Origin: Microglena sp. YARC
Taxonomy: Eukaryota > Chlorophyta > Chlorophyceae > Chlamydomonadales > Chlamydomonadaceae
Assembly (NCBI GenBank): GCA_022414725.1
Contig: CM039463.1
Location: forward strand, 23,863,042 to 23,927,041
Reading direction: 5' to 3'
Length of the DNA stretch: 64,000 nucleotides
Notes under the pieces: generated by a model
Database searches by the model: none
What the model was told of the DNA's origin: nothing
What the model saw: only the letters and a program-made list of their open reading frames with translations
Position numbers and translations under genes: made by a program
Part shown: one piece after another, positions 20,869 through 33,420 of the stretch
How positions within the stretch are numbered: the stretch's first letter is position 1
Layout: each line of letters opens with the position of its first letter

Positions 20869-23800
20869 CAGATTGTAAATGATGTATGATGCATTTTGTT
20901 CTGGTATAAATTTATGTGTCTGTGACTGTGTTGTGGTGTATGATGTATAAAGCATTTTCATGAGGTATGGTTGATGCCAAACTGTAACTGTTGTGTTGTG
21001 TGTAGATGCATTTTTGATCTGGTATGATTTATGTGAACTGTGTGTGAATGTGTAATGATGCCATTGATCTGGTTATGATTGATTTGAAATCGTGATGTCT
21101 CCTCCAGCAGGAAGTACTTGTGGGATTATTGTGAGAGCCCATGGGAGACGGAACCCTGGTAGGTTTGTTCCTTGGCATGTGGTGTGAAATGTGGCTGGTG
21201 TGTGTTGTGTATTCAATGCATGATGCATTTGTAATCTGGTATGATTGTGTGAAATTGGTGACTGTCTCTGCCAGCTAGGAAGTACCTTGTGGGATATTTG
21301 AGAGCCATGGGAGACGGAACCTGGCAGGTTTCCTGTCCTTGCATCGCATGCACGTTCTGTGAACTGTGTGTGTTGTGTATTCATGCATGATGCATTGTTA
21401 TTAGTATGCTTGATTTTAAATTGTGACTGTCTCAACAGTACCTTGTGGGATTTGTGAGAGCCATGGGAATTGAGCCGTGGGTAGGTTAGCAAAACTATAA
21501 ATGTGTGGTGTTGAGTATTGATGCATGCTGCATTTGCATTTGGTTTGATCAAGTGAAACTGTGACTGTGTGGTGGTTGTGTTTGATGCATTTTGATCTGG
21601 TATGATCTGTGTGCAAGCTTTGATTGTGTGTGTTGTGTATTGTTGCATTTGATCCTGGTATGCATCTATGTGACACTGTGTGTGTTGGTATTGTTGCATT
21701 TTGATCTGGTATGAATTATGTGAACCTGTGTGTGTTGTGTATTGTTGCATTTTGATCTGGTAATATGCTTAGTGACACTGTGTGTTGTGTATTGTTGCAT
21801 TTTGATCTGGTATGATTTTATGTGACCTGGGTGTGTTGTGTATTGTTGCATTTTTGATCTGGTTATCATTCCTGTGAACCTGTGTGTGTTGGTGTATTGT
21901 TGCATTTTGATCTGGTATCATTCATGTGAACTGTGGTGTGTTGTGTATTGATCACATTTTGATCTGGCTATGATTAATGTGAAACTGTGACTGTTCTCCA
22001 GCTAGGAACGTATCTTGTGGGATTTGGGAAGAGCCATGGGAGACGGAGCCCTGGTAGGTCGTAGGGTAGCAAAACTGTCACTGTGTGTGTTGTGTATGAT
22101 GTATGATGCATTTGTATCTGGTATACATTTATGTGTCTGGACTGGTGTTGGTGTGTAACTGATGTATTAAAGCATTTTTTATGAAGTATGGTTGAATTGC
22201 AAAACTGTAAACTGTGTTGTTGTGTGTAAGATCATTCTTGGATCTGGTAATGATTTATGTGAAACTGTGTAGTCGATGTGTAAATGATGGCATTTGATCT
22301 GGGTATGAATTGATTTGAAATTCGTGAATGTCTCTCCACAAGAAAAGTACCTTGTGGATTTGTGAGAGCCATTGCGGACCGGACCCTGGTAGGTTTGTTC
22401 CTATTGATGTTTGCTGGAATGTGGCTTGTGTGTGTTGTGTAATTCCATGCTGATTCCAATTTGGTATCTGGTATATTGATGTGAAATTGTGACTGTCTCT
22501 CCACGCCTAGGAAAAGTACCCATTGTGGGATATTGGGAGAGCCATGGGAAGACGGAACCCTGGCACGGTTCTGTTTCCTTGGCATGGCATGCAGTTTCTG
22601 TGACTGGTGTTGGTGTGTTGTGTATCTCCATGCATGATGCATTTGTATCCTAGTAATGCTGATTTTAAATTGTGACTGGTCTCAAACAGTACTTGGGATT
22701 TTGGGAAGCAGCCATGGGAGATTGAGCGCTGGTAGTTAGCAAAACTGTAAATGTGTTTGAGTATTGATGCATGCTGCACTTGCATTTGGTTTGATCTAAG
22801 TGAAACTGTGACTTGTGTGTGTCTGGTTTGAATGCATTCTGAATCTGGTTATGATTGTCTGTGCAACTTTGACTGTGGGTGTGTTGTGTATTGGGGTTGC
22901 AGTTTTGGATCTGGTATGATCTATGTGACACTGTGTGTGTTGTGTATTGTTGCATTTTGATCTGGTATGATTCATGTGAACCTGTTGGGTGTGTTTGTGT
23001 ATTGTGTGCATTTTGATCTGGTATGATCTATGTGACACTGGGTGTGTGTTGTGTATGTTGCATTTTGATCTGGTATGATTATGTGACACTGGGTTGTGTT
23101 TGGTAATGTTGCATTGATCTGGGTATCATTCATGTGAACACTGTGGTGTGTTGTGTTGTATTGTTGATGGCATTTTGATCTGGTATCATTCATGGTGAAC
23201 GTGCTGTGTGTGTTGTGTATTGATTTTGGTCCAGTTGTTCGATGTGGTGGTTGTAGTATTGCTATGATAATGTGAAACTGTAGACTGGTCTCTCCAGCTA
23301 AGGAAGTATCTGTGGGATTTGGGAGAGCGATGGGAGACGGAGCCCTGGTAGTTCGGTAGGGTAGAGCAAAAGCTGTCACTGTGTGTGTTGGTGTAATGAT
23401 GTATGATGCATTGGTATCTGGTATAACATGTTAATGTGTTTGGTGTGCGGGACTGTGTTGTGTGGGTAATGATCGTATAAAGCATTTTTATGAGGTATGG
23501 TGTGATGCAAAACTGTAACTGTGTGTTGTGTGTAAATGCATTTTGATCTGGTATGAATTTATGTGAAACTGTGTGTGATGTGTAATGATGCATTTTGATC
23601 TGGTATTGATTGATTTGAAATCGTGAATGTCTCTCCAGCAAGGAATACGTTGTGGGATTTGTGAGAGCCATGGGAGACGGAACCCTGGTAGGTTTGTTCT
23701 TGGCATGTGTGTGAAACTGTGGCTGTGTGTGTTGTGTATTCATGCAGCACTGATGCATTTGTTATTTCTGGTATGATTGATGTGAAATTGTGACTGTCTC

Positions 23801-26545
23801 TCCAGCTAGGAAGTACCTGTGGGCTAGCCAGTGGTGATATAGAGGTAGAGTTGTAGAGGTTCTGCGAGACATTGTGCGACGGATGTGTGTTGTGAGGGTA
23901 GTGAGATGCTGATTATTATATTGTAGTGCCTTAATACGAGGGTTTAGGATATATACTTGTGACTGTATCTATAGCGTCCTTGTGATTGTTGCTAGAAAGA
24001 TGAGAGATTAAGAAGTTAGTGTGACTTGTCTGTGTGTTGATTGTATGTCATGCTGAAGAGGACATTTTATGTATCTAGTATGTTTGATCTGTGAGTATGT
24101 GACTGGCTTGTACGTCGTTGTGTATAGTATTGGTCTATCGATCTGTGTGCAACTTGTACTGTGTGAGAGATTGAGCGAAAGACTGTTGTGCCGTCATGAT
24201 CTATGTTGCGCACCACAATGTCAGATCTATGTTTTGTGTTTGGCTGTTTTTGTTTGATGCATGAAAGCTGTGACCGGGTTTGATCTAGTCGATGATCAGC
24301 GAACTGTGAGTGGTTGTAAGTGTGCTTAGATAGTATGTATAGTGAGTTATAGTGTCGTTATTTGTGGGTATATAAGTGTGGGCATTGAACTAATGGTGTG
24401 TGTTGTGTAATTTGTTTGCATTTGAATTCAATTTTTGTCTGTTTTTGATGCTGACATATGTGACTGGGTGTGTTGTGTATTGTTGCATTTTGATCATGGT
24501 ATGATCTATGTGACACTGGGTGTGTCCTGTGTATTGTTGCATTTTGATCTAGGTTTATCGATTCATGTGACCTGTGTATTGTTGCCATTTTGTGATCTGA
24601 TCATTCATATGTGAACTGTGTGTGTTGTGTATTGATACATTTTGGATCTGCTGAGTTACATGTGAAAACTGTGACTGTCTCTCCAGCTAGGAAGCTATCT
24701 TGTGGGATTTGGACGAGAGCCATGGGAGAACGGAGCCTGGTAGGCTCGGTAGGGTAGCAAACTGTCACTGTGTGTGTTGTGTAATGATGTTATGATGCAT
24801 TTGTATCTGGTATAATTTCATGTGTGTCTGTGACTGTGTTGTGTGTAAAATGATGCTATAAAGCATTTTTATGTATGGTTGATGCCAAAACTGTAACTGG
24901 TGTTGTGTGTAGATGCATTTTGATCTGGTATGATTTATGTGAAACTGTGTGTGATGTGTAATGAATGCATTTTGATCTGTATGAATTGTTATCGAAAATC
25001 GTGAATTGTCTCTCCAGCAAGGAAGTACCTTGTGTGGATTTGTGAGAGCCATGGAGACGGAACCGCTGTAGTTTGTTCTTGCATGTGTGTGGAAACTGTG
25101 GCTGTGTGTGTTGTATTTCATGCATGATGCATTTGTATCTGCCGTATGATGAGTCGTGAAATTGTGACTGCTCTCTCCAGCTTAGGATCAGTATTGTGGG
25201 AATATGTGAGAGCCATGGGAGACGGAACCTGGTAGGTTAGGTCTTGGCATGCATGCAGTTCTGTGACTGGTGTGTGTTGTGCTATTCATCATGAATAAGC
25301 ATTTGTATTCTAGTATGCTTGGATTTTTTAAATTGTGTCTCAACATAAACGCATACCTCTGTGGGATTTTGGTGAGAGCCGATGGGAGATTGAGCCGTGC
25401 CGCATAGGTTAGCAAACTGCGTAAATGTGTGTGTTGAGTATTGAAGTGCATGCTGCATTGCATTTTTGATCTAAGTGAAACTGTGACTGTGTGTGTTGTC
25501 TTCTTGTATTGATGCATTTTGATGTCTGGTAGTGATCTGAACGCGTGTCCGCAACTTTTTGACTGTGTGTGTTTTACTCGTGTATTGTTGCCATTTTAGA
25601 TCTGGTATGATCTATGTGATCACTGTGTGTGGTTGTTGTATTGTTGCATTTTGATCTGGTATGATTCATGTGAACCTGTGTGTGTTGTGTATTGTTGCAT
25701 TTTGATCTGGTATGATTTCTATGTGACACCAATGGAAAGAAACACTGGTGTGTTGTGTATTGTTGCATTTTGATCTGGTATTGATCTATGTGACACCTGG
25801 GTGTTGTTGTTGTATTGTGTGCCATGGTATCATTATGTGAACTGTGTTGTTGTGTATTGATTTTTCTGATCATTGGTTACATCATTCATAAGTGAACTGT
25901 GTGTGTTTGTGTATTGATACATTTTGAAATCTGCTATGATTAATGTGAAACTGTGACTGTCTCTCCAGCTAGGAAGTTATCTTGTGGGCTTCATGGGAGA
26001 AGCCATGGGAGACGGAGCCCTGGTAGAGCGTCGGATAGGGTAGCAAAAAACTGTCAAATGATGTATGATGCATTTGTATCTGGTATACATTTATGTGTCC
26101 TGTGACTGTGTTGTGTGTAATGATGTATAAAGCATTTTTATATGAGGTCTTATGGTTGATGCAAAACTGTAATGTGTGTTGTGTGTAAGCCCATTTTGCA
26201 TTTTGATCTGGTATGATTATGTGAAACTGTGTGTGATGTGTAATGATGCATTTTGATCTGGTATGATTGATTTGAATCGTGAATGTCTCTCCAGCAAGGA
26301 AGTACGGCTTGTGGGATTGTGAGAGCCATGGGAGACGGAACCCTGGTAGGTTTTGTTCCTTAGGCATGTGTGTGAAACTGTGGCTGTGTGTGTTGTGTAT
26401 TCATGCAATGATGCAATTTGTATCTGGTATGATTGATGTGAAATTTGTGACTGTCTCTCATCTAGGAAGTTCCTTGTGGGATATGTGAGAGCCATGGGAG
26501 ACGGAACCCTGGTAGGTTAGGTCCTCGCATGTGTGTGAACTGTTA
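20869..26545 (+). repeat. Sat-A, reversed and indel-rich
   Basis: Reverse complement of the Sat-A unit (same 51-bp blocks and exon-like units, now on the plus strand) for about 4.7 units. Single-base insertions and deletions occur roughly every 10-30 bases. At about 23,830-24,360 the sequence is almost unrecognisable but keeps TGTGTGTTGTGTAT-like words. This pattern fits unpolished long-read sequence better than evolutionary divergence. Confidence 0.9.
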
Positions 26546-26724
26546 CTGGTGTTTACTGACCTTCACATGATTAGGTTTTTGATCGTTTTCCCCTTCCTGA
26601 TTAGGCACAATATTATGAATACCACTAATTAATGGGGAATATTGTCCCCCCCCCCACCCACCCCATACGATACCGATATTATGATCCCTCGCCTGATTAT
26701 TGATCGTGTATGCTATTTTCTTTT

Positions 26725-26795
26725 TAGCCCTTCCTGTCACGGTTGGACAAGCCTATTTATGCTACACCTGTACTGTAACACACATCCATACTGAG
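26725..26795. repeat. Dispersed repeat R2 fragment
   Basis: AGCCCTTCCTGTCACGGTTG followed by a TACACCTGTACTGTAACA-like motif, as in the other R2 copies. Confidence 0.7.
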
Positions 26796-26879
26796 CGAGC
26801 TCGCCATCATCTTGACCAGGATTACTTGCCATCCAAATTGACACCTACACACCTGCAACTCCATGCAAGATGATTGATG

Positions 26880-27060
26880 GTATGAACGTTGTTGCACTAA
26901 GGTGGTGCCACTAAGATGGTATCGAACGTTGTTGCAGTAAGGTGGCAACTGCCTATGATATGGGGTGCACCAATAGATGATTGATGGTATGATCGTTGTT
27001 GCACTCTGTAGGTGGCATAATATAGCTGCTATGATGATGGCGGTGCACCCAAGTATCCAA
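26880..27060. repeat. Short tandem repeats upstream of the 27.1-kb exon
   Basis: GATTGATGGTATGA and CGTTGTTGCACTAAGGTGG-type words recur two or three times. They may be partial copies of a splice region, since TTGTTGCAG is followed by TAAGGTGG. No coding frame is supported. Confidence 0.45.
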
Positions 27061-27109
27061 GGCTGCGGTGTGGGGACGTACTTTAAGGTCCGCTGTTGGT
27101 TAAGGTCAG

Positions 27110-27187
27110 CAGCTGTACAAGAGAGGGATTGATGATATAGGCCTAGTAGCGCCTCAAGGAGCTGCGTCCATTTTACTGGAGAGCAAG
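27110..27187 (+). CDS. Internal exon, probably of the 5.2-6.7 kb host gene
   Basis: A 78-nt open exon of 26 codons (QLYKRGIDDIGLVAPQGAAS, then ILLESK) lies between a GGTCAG acceptor and the donor CAAG|GTAAGT. It starts and ends in phase 0. The host exon at 5,222-5,436 ends in phase 0 and is followed by Sat-A. Here Sat-A precedes the exon in the matching orientation, so this could be the next exon of that gene. Function is unknown. Confidence 0.5.
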
Positions 27188-27239
27188 GTAAGTATTTTAA
27201 AACCTTTGGTGGGGTAGGTTGTTTGGGGGATGTTCGCAT

Positions 27240-27555
27240 GTTGGTTTCGCAGCTGTGTAAGAGAAGGGATCTGTGATATAGGCCTTGTAATGCGAGTTTA
27301 GGAGCTGAGTCCATTTTTTCTGGAGACCAAGGTAAGATTTTGAACCTTAGGTGGAGTGGGTTGTGTGGGAATGTATGGTGCTGTTGGTGCAGCAGCTGTG
27401 CAAGAAAGGATCTATGATATAGGCTAGTACGCTTTAAGGGAGCTGCTTCCATTTTTCTGGAGAACAATGTAAGATTTTGAACTTTGATGGAGTAGGTTTT
27501 GTGGGGCTGCATGGTCTGTTAGTGCAGCAGCTGTACAACAGAAGAGGGATCTATG
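27240..27555 (+). repeat. Tandem copies of the 27.1-kb exon
   Basis: Two further copies (about 27,248-27,333 and 27,390-27,470) keep a CGCAG or GCAG acceptor, the GCAGCTGT start, the TTTTCTGGAGA end and a GTAAGAT donor. Small indels close their frames. A fourth copy breaks off where the MITE at 27,556 begins. The 251-codon minus-strand frame over this region is a shadow. Confidence 0.75.
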
Positions 27556-27705
27556 TAGGGACTGGCATATCATATGATGTTGACCAAAGGCGAGTATAAT
27601 ATCATATGATATCATACAAATTACATCAAGTGATATTGTGATATAAATGGTAACTTAAGCCTAGTCAGACTGCCAGCATCATATCATATCATATTGCTGT
27701 TCCTA
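27556..27705. mobile_element. hAT-like MITE, copy 2
   Basis: Starts TAGGGACTGGCATATCATAT and ends CTGTTCCTA, with the same interior as copies 1 and 3. The flanking 8-mers (GATCTATG, GGTATATA) do not match, so the target duplication is decayed or one end is off. Confidence 0.75.
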
Positions 27706-27792
27706 GGTATATATTATGCAGGAAATCTGAATCCACAAATAGTTGGAACTATCCAAGTAAGGTTCTTAAGGGTTCAAGGTTAGGGTCCGGAC

Positions 27793-27955
27793 CAGGGATA
27801 ATTTTTTTTTTTCCCAATATATAGCGATCGCTAGTCATAGAGTTTATGACCCGTTTTTGGAGAAAATTATCTATAAAAAGTTTTTTTGTTTTGCCCCAAA
27901 AGGAGGGGGGGGGGGGGGGGGGGGGGGCAAAAAACAATCTCCTATCCATGCCCAT
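27793..27955. mobile_element. MITE family G-like fragment, right arm
   Basis: AATATATAGCGATCGCTAGT, TTTTGGAGAAAATTATC, then a G tract (27,903-27,927). Mirror of 19,655-19,804. Confidence 0.55.
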
Positions 27956-28507
27956 TTTTTTCCTACAGAGGGCTGAGTTTACCACCCACCCACCACCCAC
28001 CCACCTGGCCCAGAACCCACTTGGAGCCATTCTCTCCTCCCACAATAATAATTAAGGGGTCAAAGTAGGGTGCATTTTGTATAGCTTGAAAAGGCCTATC
28101 TAATGGTGCTGCTTCCATAACCATGCACCCTATATGGAGCAAGAAAAATCAAATAAGACAATACAATCAGCGTTTGTGGGCACACGGTCGAGGCGCATCA
28201 TCACCATCAATGTTACGTGAGAGGTAGGGCCTGGGGTTTAGGGCCCCCAGACCCCTAATATGCCATAGCCTAAAAACTTAACGTGCTTGGCCTATCTTAA
28301 TCTTATGCTCAGCCAATACGAATCACATGCTCGGACTATTACAACCAATCACCTAGACAACCAACCTATATATTTATCCTAGAGATTTAGCACCAGTGGG
28401 CCATTAGGTCATCCTCATCCTCATCCTCATCACCCTCCTCTACCTCTCCTCCTTCTCCTCCCTCATCCTCTCCCTCTCTTCCTCCCTCTCCCTCCTCCTC
28501 TCCCTCT

Positions 28508-28627
28508 TTTTTTCAAATCTGAAAGTGGGTTTTTCCTAGCTTTATGGTTCTAGGCATCCCCTAGGGACAGCGTTTTAGTGCTTTCTATAGCTTTGTATAG
28601 CTTCTTGTAGCTTGTGGGGGGCATTGA

Positions 28628-28664
<37 letters not shown>

Positions 28665-28742
28665 GTTTTTTTACAGCGATAATTTCTTTGGAACAGGGTC
28701 AAAACTAGGGATCGCTATACATAGCGGAAATAAAAATCTCTG
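28508..28742. mobile_element. MITE family G, right-arm copy
   Basis: CAAATCTGAAAGTGGGTTTT, a long G tract (about 28,630-28,661), GATAATTTCTTTGGAACAGG and AGCGGAAATAAAAATC mark the element. A TCATCC/TCCTCC microsatellite precedes it at 28,410-28,505. Confidence 0.65.
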
Positions 28743-28869
28743 GTGTGATGTAGGAGCATTTATACTACCCATGAATACTCTGCCCGCAGACAGTGAGCAG
28801 CCTGAAGGCTAATAGACCATGTAATTATACCAAACCATGCAAAGCAAAGCAAAGCAGAGACTGATCATT

Positions 28870-30800
28870 CCCAGGATGGCTAACCAACCAACCACCCATC
28901 TACCCACTCACCCATCAATCCACCCACCTACCCAACCATCCACCCATTTACCCACCCACCCAACCATCTACCCATTGACCCACCAACACATCAATCCACT
29001 CTCCCACCTACCCAACCATCCACCCATCTACCCACCCACCCACTCACCCACCCACCCTCTCTGCCACCCATCTACTCACCCACCCATCAATCAATCCACC
29101 CACCTACAAAACCACCCACCCATCTACCCACCCACCCAAACATCTACCACCCCACATCTATACCCACCCACATCAATCAATCCACCCACCTACCCACCCC
29201 TCCACCCATCTACCCACCCACACATCAATCCACCCACCCACCACTACCAACATCCACCCATCTACCCACCCACACATCAATCCACCACCCACCTACCCAC
29301 CCCTCCACCCATCTACCCAACCACACATCAATCCACCCACCCACCCACCTACCCAACCATCCACCCATCTACACCACACATCAATCCACCCACCCACCCA
29401 CCTACCAACCATCCACCCATCTACACACCCACACATCAATCCACCCACCCACCCACCTACCCAACCATCCACCCATCTACACACCCACACATCAATCCAC
29501 CCACCCACCCACCTACCCACCCTCCACCCATCTACCCACCCACACATCAATCCACCCACCCACCACTACCTGCCCAACACATCCACCCCCACCCACCTCC
29601 CAACCATACCCACCCACACATCAATCCACCCACCCACCCACCTGCCAACCATCCACCCATCTACCCACCCACACATCAATCCACCCACCACCCACCTACC
29701 CAACCATCCCATCTACCCACCCACACATCAATCCACCCACGCACCTACCAACCCACCCACCCACCACATCTACCCAACCACACATCAATCCACCCACCCA
29801 CCCACCTACCAACCATCCACCCATCTACCCAACCCACACATCAATTCCACCCACCCACCCACCTACCCAACCATCCACCCATCTACCACCCACACATCAA
29901 TCCACCCCACCCACCCACCTACCCAACCATCCACCCATCTACACACCCACACATCAATCCACCACCCACCCACCTACCCACCTCACCCATCTACCCACCC
30001 ACACATCAATCCAACCCACCCACCCACCTACCCACCCCTCCACCCATCTACCCACCCACACATCAATCCACCCACCCACCCACCTGCCCAACCATCCACC
30101 CATCTACCCACCACACATCAATCCACCCACCCACCTACCCACCCCTCCACCCATCTACCCACCCACACATCAATCCACCCACCCACCCACCTACCCAACC
30201 ATCCACCCATCTACCCACCCACACATCAATCCACCCACCCACCCACCTACCACCCCTCCACCCATCTACCCACCCACACATCGATCCACCCACCCACCCA
30301 CCTACCACCCTCCACCCATCTACCAGCACCCACACTCACCCACACCTACCACCCTCCACCCATCTACCCACCCACACATCAATCCACCCACCCACCCATA
30401 CCCACCCCTCCACCCATCTACCCACACACATCAATCCACCCACCCACCCACCTACCCACCCCTCACTCTACCCAACCCACACATCAATCCACCCACCACC
30501 CACCTACCCAACCATCCATCCATCTACACACCCACACATCAATCCACCACCCACCACCTACCCAACCATCCACCATCTACCCACCCACACATCAATCCAC
30601 CCACCCACCCACCTACACCCCTTCCACCCATCTACCCACCCACACATCAATCCACCCACCCACCCACCTACCCACCCCTCCACCCATCTACCCACCCACA
30701 CATCAATCTACCCACCCACCCACCTACCCACCCTCCACCCATCTACCCACCCACACATCAATCCACCACCCACCCACCTACCAACCATCCACCCACCTTC
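28870..30800 (+). repeat. CCACCCATCTACCCACC minisatellite, right arm
   Basis: Roughly 33 units of ~55-60 bp built from CCACCCATCTACCCACCCAC and ACATCAATCCACCCACC. An 898-codon frame (28,837-31,533) crosses it, but its first ~670 codons are purely repeat. Single-base length differences between units move the frame, which argues against selection on it. Confidence 0.92.
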
Positions 30801-30843
30801 CCACCTTCTTCCCCATCCTCACGCCTTTCTCTTTTTTCTGCCA

Positions 30844-31533
30844 GCTTTGAACAAGGACCGTGAGGATTCAACCTTCATGCATTTTTCAACGCTTTCTTTG
30901 AAGGACGCCTCTCATATAGCCAGTGCAAGTAGTGATCGAGACAGATTCAGCTCAACACCTCTCAGTGCAGGCAGTGATCAAGACAGCTTCAGCACAACAC
31001 CACTCAGTACAAGCAGTGATCAAGACGGCTTCAGCGTAACACCACTCAGCACTAGCACTATCAGACCTGACAGTCCTCCTTCCGGCAGCATGGACAGTAC
31101 TAACAGCAACAGTTCTGGCAGTACTTGCTCTGACAGCATGGACTGTACGAGCAACAGTGTTAACAGTACTAACAACAGCAATCAAGCCGACAGTACTTCA
31201 ACCGCCAGGGTCAACAGTACCACCAACAACAGAGCTGACTGTTCTTCTACCGACATTATTGACAGTACTAGCACCGCCAGGGTTCAAGGTACACCCTCAA
31301 ACGTCCTTGACCCTACTCCCCCCAATGATGTTGATCGTGCTTCCTCCGGCTATCTCCACCGGTCCAAGGGCCAATCCAGTATTCTGGAGAGTTCTGTGTC
31401 CCAAGGCAATTTGATTGTGGGATCGCATGGAAAGCTGCTGGACTTCGGTCCATCTATCTTCGACACCATTCACCGCCGGGACTCTCTGAAGCAGCTTCTG
31501 GCTACTAAGTTTTTGGCACCAAAAGAGTGCTAG
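30844..31533 (+). CDS. Ser/Thr/Asn-rich terminal exon, right arm
   Basis: A long pyrimidine tract and TTCTGCCAG precede the exon, which reads LNKDREDSTFMHFST and then 17-residue repeats (SDQDSFSTTPLSTS), an NSTNNS-rich region, and PSIFDTIHRRDSLKQLLATK ending APKEC-stop. The left-arm copy has one A fewer at the start (CTTTGACAAGG), which probably reflects the true reading there. Downstream, 31,480-32,690 holds about ten partial copies of the last ~90 nt. The N-terminal exons are not visible and no family is recognised. Ser/Thr-rich repeats occur in cell-surface proteins, but this is compositional only. Confidence 0.42.
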   Translation, partial: ALNKDREDSTFMHFSTLSLKDASHIASASSDRDRFSSTPLSAGSDQDSFSTTPLSTSSDQDGFSVTPLSTSTIRPDSPPSGSMDSTNSNSSGSTCSDSMDCTSNSVNSTNNSNQADSTSTARVNSTTNNRADCSSTDIIDSTSTARVQGTPSNVLDPTPPNDVDRASSGYLHRSKGQSSILESSVSQGNLIVGSHGKLLDFGPSIFDTIHRRDSLKQLLATKFLAPKEC

Positions 31534-32690
31534 CACACAGCCTCCATCTATCTTTGTCACCATTAGTCGCCTGGGCTTACTAAAGCAGCTTCTGGCTACT
31601 AAGCTTTTGGCACCAAAAGAGTGCTCGCACACGGCCTCCATCTATCTTTGACACCATTAGTCGCGTGGACTTACTAAAGCAGCTTCTGGCTACTAAGTTT
31701 TGCCTCCAAAAGTGTGCTAGCAGACTGCCTCCATTGTTTTTATTTGGGCACGTGCAGCCACCTCCAAGCAGCTTCTGGCTATTCAGTTTTTGGCACCAAA
31801 AGAGTGACGGCATGCGTCTTCAATTGCTTGTTATTGTTATTTGGGCACGTGCAGCCGCCTCCAAGCAACTTCTGGCTACTTACGTTTTGCCTCCAAAAGA
31901 GTGCTAGCAAACTGCCTCCATTGTTTCTTAGGCCCATCTATCTTTGACACCATTTGCCGCCTGGACTCTTTCAAGCAGCTTCTGGCAACTAAGTTTTTGG
32001 CACCAAAAGAGTGCTAGCGTACGGCTGCCATTGTTTCTTAGGTCCATCTATCTTCTACACCACATCACCATATGTGGCCAGGAATCTTTCAAGCAGCTTC
32101 TGGCTACATAGTTTTTTGCAACAAAAGAGTGCTAGCGCAATTCCTCCATTGTTTCCTAGGTTCATTTATCTTCGACACCATTTGTCACCTGAACTCTTTC
32201 AAGCTACTAAGGTTTTGCCTCCGAAGGAGGGCTAGCGCAATACTCCATTGGTTTTTTAGGTCCATCTATTTTTGACACCATTTGCCGCCTGAACTCTTTC
32301 AAGCAGCTTCTGGCTACTAAGTTTTTGGCACCAAAAGAGTGCTAGCGCATTGCCATTATTGTTTCGTTGGTCCATCTATCTTGGACACCATTCTTCGTCA
32401 AGACTTACTGAAGCAGCTTTTTGGCCACTAATGTTTTGCCTCCGAAGGAGTGCTAGCATACTGCCCCAATTGTTTGTTATTGTTAGCTTTGGGGCCTGTG
32501 TAGCAGCTTTCAAGCAGCTTTTGGCCACTTGGTGGCCAAGCTTAGACACACTTTTGCCTTCAAAGGAATGCTAGCATACTGCCTCCACTATATGTTATTT
32601 GGGGCCACGTGTAGCTGCTTCCAATCAGCTTCCAAGCAGCTCCCGACTACTATTTTTTGCCTCTAAAGAAGTGCTGGCATTCTAATAATC
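31480..32690 (+). repeat. Tandem array of 3'-exon fragments, right arm
   Basis: Mirror of 15,400-16,660. The unit contains TCCATCTATCTTTGACACCA, CAAGCAGCTTCTGGCTACTA and TTTTGGCACCAAAAGAGTGC. Unit lengths vary from about 80 to 150 bp. Confidence 0.87.
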
Positions 32691-32849
32691 GCGGGATGCA
32701 CTATTGCACTCAGTGCCTGCATACATCCATGATAAATGCACCCCTAGATCCATTTTCTGTGATTGGGGGAGTTATGTATCATGATCTTGATACACACGGC
32801 CAGGACAACTAGAGCGACCACTAGCGATCTATTGATGCGCTAGTGCACT

Positions 32850-33420
32850 TAGTGTACAACCACATGCATGATAGATGCACCCATATAGCCATCTGCTCTC
32901 TTGACAGGAGTTATGTTGCATGCCCTTGATACGTGCGGAGAAGTTGAGGGCTGCGCTTAACAATCTCTGGATGCGCTAGTGCACTCAGTGCATGCATGCT
33001 CCCATGATAGATGCACCCCTGTAGCCATCTGCTATGTTGACAGGAGTTATGTAGCATGCCCTTGAATATGTGCAGACAGGATGAGGGCGGCGCTTAATAA
33101 TTAATCTCTGGATGCGCTAGTGCACTCAGTGCATGCATGCGTCCATGATAGATCCACCCATATAGCCATCGCTTAATAATCTCTGGATGCGCTAGTGCAC
33201 TCAGTGCATGCATGCGTCCATGATAGATGCACCCATAAAGCCATCGCTTAATAATCTCTGGATGCGCTAGTGCACTCAGTGAATGCATGCGTCCATGATA
33301 GATGCACCCATATAGCCATCGCTTAATAATCACTGGATGCACTAGTGCACTCAATGCATGAATGCATACATGATAGATGCACCCATAAAGCCATCTGCTA
33401 TAATGACAGGAGTTCTGTAG
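32850..33420 (-). repeat. 75-bp tandem repeats, right arm
   Basis: Mirror of 14,690-15,240: GATGCGCTAGTGCACTCAGT and CATCGCTTAATAATC recur at 75-bp spacing. Confidence 0.85.

Noticed and set aside
19784..20961. Open frames of 345-366 codons across the gap
   Set aside because: They consist of N-derived unknown residues.
26757..27512. 251-codon minus-strand protein
   Set aside because: It is a shadow over tandem exon copies oriented on the plus strand and crosses their splice sites.
28837..30840. 898-codon protein rich in Pro/Thr/His
   Set aside because: The first ~670 codons are a minisatellite with changing frame; only the exon after the acceptor at 30,843 is retained as possible coding.
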